Positions 61,382 through 64,000 of a stretch of DNA of 64,000 bases are shown in pieces (positions within the stretch are counted from its first letter, which is position 1; every line of letters starts with the position of its first letter). The position numbers and the translations under genes were made by a program. This DNA comes from Algoriphagus locisalis. GTDB taxonomy: Bacteria; Bacteroidota; Bacteroidia; Cytophagales; Cyclobacteriaceae. The stretch is taken from contig NZ_FPBF01000006.1 of the NCBI RefSeq assembly GCF_900116615.1, positions 62,001-126,000 of the forward strand, read 5' to 3'. The notes beneath the pieces were generated by a model. The model made no database searches and was not told the origin of the DNA. It was given only the letters and a program-made list of their open reading frames with translations.

Positions 61382-61804
61382 ATGAGACGATATATATTCA
61401 TCTTAGTGATCACAGTTATTGCTTTCGCATGCCAAGGAAGTCAAGATCCTACCGATGAATTTCCTCAAACTTGGAAGATAGCGGGGTGGCAAATTATGGG
61501 GGATGCAGGAGACTCTGGTTTTCAGTCTGTAACTGATTCCAGTTACACCTATTTATTCAAAAAGGATGGTAGCTTTCTCAAAACTGTAGGCAATGAGTCA
61601 ACGATAGGGTCTTTTGAAAAGGAAGAATTGATTTATGAAGTAGGAGGTAAAAAGACTAATTATAAATTGTTTTTTCCTGAAAATAAATTGGTAAACAGCT
61701 GTTCAACCAATCTTGAGTACATGACCATTAATGAAAATGGAATGTTGGTTGGCGGTAGCGCGCCTTGTGATGGCCCTGCAATTTATCTTACCCTTGTGGA
61801 ATGA
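61382..61804 (+). CDS. small lipoprotein A (paralogue of 62245-62682)
   Basis: 140 residues. Lipobox VIAFAC with Cys at residue 17. It shares with the gene at 62245 a W-[KS]-[IL]-x-G-[WY] start, a DSSYTYLFKKDGSFLK / DSIYNYRLEKNGSFIK central block, and a CDGP motif near the end. It is probably a small beta-barrel (lipocalin-like) lipoprotein; function unknown. Confidence 0.75.
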   Translation: MRRYIFILVITVIAFACQGSQDPTDEFPQTWKIAGWQIMGDAGDSGFQSVTDSSYTYLFKKDGSFLKTVGNESTIGSFEKEELIYEVGGKKTNYKLFFPENKLVNSCSTNLEYMTINENGMLVGGSAPCDGPAIYLTLVE

Positions 61805-61821
61805 TCAACTAACTCTCCTCT

Positions 61822-62184
61822 ATGGCCTACGATGAGTATTTAGCTGAGCGATTGGCAACTAGTTTTAAGAGACGAGGTGTTGCATTTACTTCCAAAAAAA
61901 TGATGGGAGGAATGCTCTTCATGGTGGATGACAAAATGTGCATTGGTTTGAATCAGGATAAGCATTCCAAAGAAGATAGGCTGATGGTGAGGGTTGGGGA
62001 ATCTGCCGAAGAACAATGTATGCTGCGCCAAGGTTGCCGAGCGATGGAGTTTACAGGTAAGCCGATGAAAGGATTTGTGTATGTGGATCCAGATGGCTTT
62101 GATATGGATGAAGACTGGGAATTTTGGGTGGAAAAAGCATTGGAATATAATCCTCTAGCGAAAAGAAGTAAAAAAAGGCCTTAA
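61822..62184 (+). CDS. TfoX/Sxy N-terminal domain protein
   Basis: 120 residues. MAYDEYLAERLATSFKRRGV with TSKKMMGGMLFMVDDKMCIG is the TfoX_N pattern, and VYVDPDGFDMDEDWEFWVEKAL fits the C-terminal helix. In gamma-proteobacteria TfoX regulates competence; in Bacteroidota the stand-alone N-domain has unclear function. It sits between two related lipoproteins. Confidence 0.87.
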   Translation: MAYDEYLAERLATSFKRRGVAFTSKKMMGGMLFMVDDKMCIGLNQDKHSKEDRLMVRVGESAEEQCMLRQGCRAMEFTGKPMKGFVYVDPDGFDMDEDWEFWVEKALEYNPLAKRSKKRP

Positions 62185-62244
62185 TCTACAGCAGTTATAA
62201 AAGTCCCTTAAATTCTAATTTTAATCTAAACCGTTCTATTTCCT

Positions 62245-62682
62245 ATGAAAAGGTATTTGCTAGCCCTCTTGATTTCATGTGTTCTTTTCTCATGTGAGGA
62301 TTCAGAGAATCCTAATATTTTAGAAATGCCTCAAGAATGGTCTTTAATAGGGTATAAAAGTTCTTGGGTTGCAGACCCGCCTTTAATCCCAATTACTGAT
62401 TCTATTTACAATTATAGATTGGAGAAAAATGGGTCATTTATCAAAAACCTAGGAATTTACCGATTGACTGGGACTTATGAAATTGACGAAAGTACTGATG
62501 ATCGGACTTATATATCTCTGATTTATGATGAAGCATCCATAACGCTCAATGAAGAATCTGGACGAAACTTAATTCACTATTGTGGTCAGAATTATGAGCC
62601 TTTTGTAGTTGTGGATTCCAAAACTATCTCGGGTAGTTGGGGTGCCTGTGATGGACCAAATTTTATTTTTCAAAGAAAGTAG
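62245..62682 (+). CDS. small lipoprotein B (paralogue of 61382-61804)
   Basis: 145 residues. Lipobox CVLFSC with Cys at residue 17. It shares blocks with lipoprotein A: a WSLIGYKSSW start, DSIYNYRLEKNGSFIK, and GACDGPNF at the end. Probably a tandem duplication that took the TfoX gene in the middle or was split by it. Confidence 0.75.
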   Translation: MKRYLLALLISCVLFSCEDSENPNILEMPQEWSLIGYKSSWVADPPLIPITDSIYNYRLEKNGSFIKNLGIYRLTGTYEIDESTDDRTYISLIYDEASITLNEESGRNLIHYCGQNYEPFVVVDSKTISGSWGACDGPNFIFQRK

Positions 62683-62718
62683 AGGTAAATCTGTTTATCT
62701 GAATTATATCTTTACGAA

Positions 62719-63150
62719 ATGACTCAGTTTTTCCAGCACAAACTTCGTTTACCAGCCTATCCATCAGGCTATCATTTGATCACTGATAAAATAGAAGATG
62801 CGATTCCTGAAATCGCCCAGATTAAAACGGGTTTTTTGCAGGTTTTTATCCAACATACTTCGGCCGCATTGACTATCAATGAAAATGCTGATCCTACAGT
62901 AAGAAAGGACTTCCAAACGTTCGTAAATGAATTAATTCCAGAGTCTTATCCACGATTTATCCACACTTACGAAGGCCCGGATGATATGCCTGCGCACATT
63001 AAAGCCAGTTTTTTCGACACAAGTTTACAAATCCCCATTTCTGGTGGAAAACTCAACATGGGAATTTGGCAGGGAATTTATCTGTGCGAATTCCGAAGAA
63101 ACGGTGGGAATAGAAGTCTGATTCTCACGGCTTTTGGAGAGGGAAGATAA
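62719..63150 (+). CDS. YjbQ-family (UPF0047) protein
   Basis: 143 residues. Blocks IFIQHTSAALTINENAD-like (FIQHTSAALTINENADPTV), HIKASFFDTSLQIPISGGKL, and LGIWQGIYLCEFR-like (GIWQGIYLCEFRRNGGNRSL) match the YjbQ family. Several members can replace ThiE with weak thiamine-phosphate synthase activity, which is why they carry the name secondary thiamine-phosphate synthase; their main role is uncertain. This gene is not behind a TPP riboswitch here. Confidence 0.93.
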   Translation: MTQFFQHKLRLPAYPSGYHLITDKIEDAIPEIAQIKTGFLQVFIQHTSAALTINENADPTVRKDFQTFVNELIPESYPRFIHTYEGPDDMPAHIKASFFDTSLQIPISGGKLNMGIWQGIYLCEFRRNGGNRSLILTAFGEGR

Positions 63151-63152
63151 GG

Positions 63153-64000
63153 TTAACTTTTGCCAAAGGTATTTTCCATCTTTCGGAGCATTCTGCCTTT
63201 TCCGTAGCCCTTCCAAATCTCCTCAATGGTACCATCAGGTGCAACTAGCATGTATGTTGGCCACACGTCTATCTGATACAGTTTTGTTACATAGCCTGTT
63301 TCATCCCAAAGGTCCGTCCAAACGATTATCTCTTTATATTTCTTGGAGGAGTTTAGCCAGGTATTTTTTGATCGGTCATTCCAAATACTGATGACTTGCA
63401 AATCTTCACCGAATCGCTCGTGAATCTCTTTTATTTCGGGAAGTGCTTCTATGCAGGGTTTACATCCAGAAAAAGAAAACTCCAAGAGTCTATATTTTCC
63501 ATCGTAATCAGAAAGCGATACTTCCTCTTCCTCTCGACTCTCAAGTCTGAAATCAAGGCTCATAGTGCCTGTACTAAGTTTCCCAGTTTCTGGCAATTCT
63601 GCTGCTGCCAAAAGACGCTTAAATGAATTCAATTCCTTTAATTCCTCTGGCATATTTTCGGCAGCAGCGATTATTTCTTCTTGATCAAAAAGTTTGGCGT
63701 TATAAATTAACGAGTTGACGCCAACTTCTTTGTCGAGGTTTTCAAGGATCAATTTTTTTCTATCCGTACCTTCTGCGGCCTGAATCTGCTTAGATATTGT
63801 CGTGTACTCGTGCTCACGATCTATCTCAAATGTGGACAAATCTTCGATCGATCCTGAAATTGTATACTCGCCCTCACCTACCCAAAAAGACTTATTGTCG
63901 AGAAGTTTGCCGCTACCTTTAAAATGAAAAAACTCGAGCAGTAGCGGTTTTCGATACTCAGCTTTCAATTCTCCTTCTATCCCTTCAGAATTTTGATATC
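63153..64000 (-). CDS. TlpA-like thiol-disulfide oxidoreductase, 5' end cut by window
   Basis: At least 282 residues; the frame runs open through the right edge (reading YQNSEGIEGELKAEYRKPLL), so the TTG at 63968 is not the true start. The thioredoxin domain has the redox pair in FSGCKPCIEALPEI with WNDRSKNTW, then VWPTYMLVAPDG. The N-terminal part is beta-rich as in DUF4369-TlpA proteins. Likely periplasmic, for disulfide or cytochrome maturation or stress. Confidence 0.88.
   Translation of the reverse strand, partial: YQNSEGIEGELKAEYRKPLLLEFFHFKGSGKLLDNKSFWVGEGEYTISGSIEDLSTFEIDREHEYTTISKQIQAAEGTDRKKLILENLDKEVGVNSLIYNAKLFDQEEIIAAAENMPEELKELNSFKRLLAAAELPETGKLSTGTMSLDFRLESREEEEVSLSDYDGKYRLLEFSFSGCKPCIEALPEIKEIHERFGEDLQVISIWNDRSKNTWLNSSKKYKEIIVWTDLWDETGYVTKLYQIDVWPTYMLVAPDGTIEEIWKGYGKGRMLRKMENTFGKS

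Overview
The window looks like a piece of a Bacteroidota chromosome, most likely order Cytophagales (an Algoriphagus-like Cyclobacteriaceae member). The family assignment is inference from gene content and style: lipoproteins with a Cys right after a short signal, a TonB-dependent receptor with an N-terminal carboxypeptidase-regulatory domain, a fused MurF-alanine racemase, a VapBC pair of the Bacteroidota type, no Shine-Dalgarno signals, and TAnnTTTG-like promoter boxes. It is core chromosome: no insertion sequence, prophage or CRISPR array was seen.

Region 1 (1-8.3 kb, mostly minus strand): tRNA-Leu and tRNA-Gly, a PAS-LuxR regulator, mutS, a SpoU methyltransferase (plus strand), an outer-membrane-like protein, a PaaI thioesterase, an SDR reductase, a YfiT/DinB protein and ComF. 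Region 2 (8.3-15.2 kb, plus strand): an AhpD-like protein, exonuclease III, an anti-sigma-type ATPase, ybeY, mnmG, a methyltransferase and a large Ig-like lipoprotein. A pair of near-consensus parS sites lies just before mnmG. The 460-bp gap at 15174-15634 is packed with DnaA boxes and carries an AT-rich tract; I read it as the chromosomal replication origin.

Region 3 (15.6-23.8 kb): an acyl-CoA ligase, then a MarR regulator with twin palindromic operators heading a beta-oxidation cluster (FadN-like, thiolase, acyl-CoA dehydrogenase). Region 4 (23.9-27.6 kb): a GyrI-like protein, a tiny basic protein, and a TPP riboswitch followed by four overlapping genes (methyltransferase, AIR-synthase/ThiL-like, divergent ThiE/TenI-like, Trm112-like). 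This is an unusual thiamine-controlled operon. A second TPP riboswitch near 60.3 kb precedes a TonB-dependent receptor, and a YjbQ-family gene lies at 62.7 kb.

Region 5 (27.6-42.7 kb) holds AsmA, a dGTPase, ribD, fRMsr, a GIY-YIG protein, dxs, scpA, a flippase-like protein and the MurF-Alr fusion. Region 6 (42.7-47.6 kb) is an ion-homeostasis cluster: a voltage-gated-type cation channel with a zinc ribbon, TrkA, TrkH and a CLC protein with CLC-F-like motifs. Region 7 (47.6-52.2 kb) carries a remarkable ABC ATPase-MutS fusion beside a small membrane protein, a vapBC pair, and three tandem PLDc_N-type membrane peptides. Region 8 (52.2-64 kb) has an M14 peptidase, an amidohydrolase, a decayed Fic gene end beside phased inverted repeats, a YoeB-type toxin-antitoxin pair, the TPP-controlled receptor, an FAH-family enzyme, two related lipoproteins flanking a TfoX-domain protein, YjbQ, and a TlpA-like thioredoxin cut by the right edge.

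The two strongest candidates for something undescribed are the ABC-MutS fusion (48557-50878) and the TPP-riboswitch operon (24682-27535).
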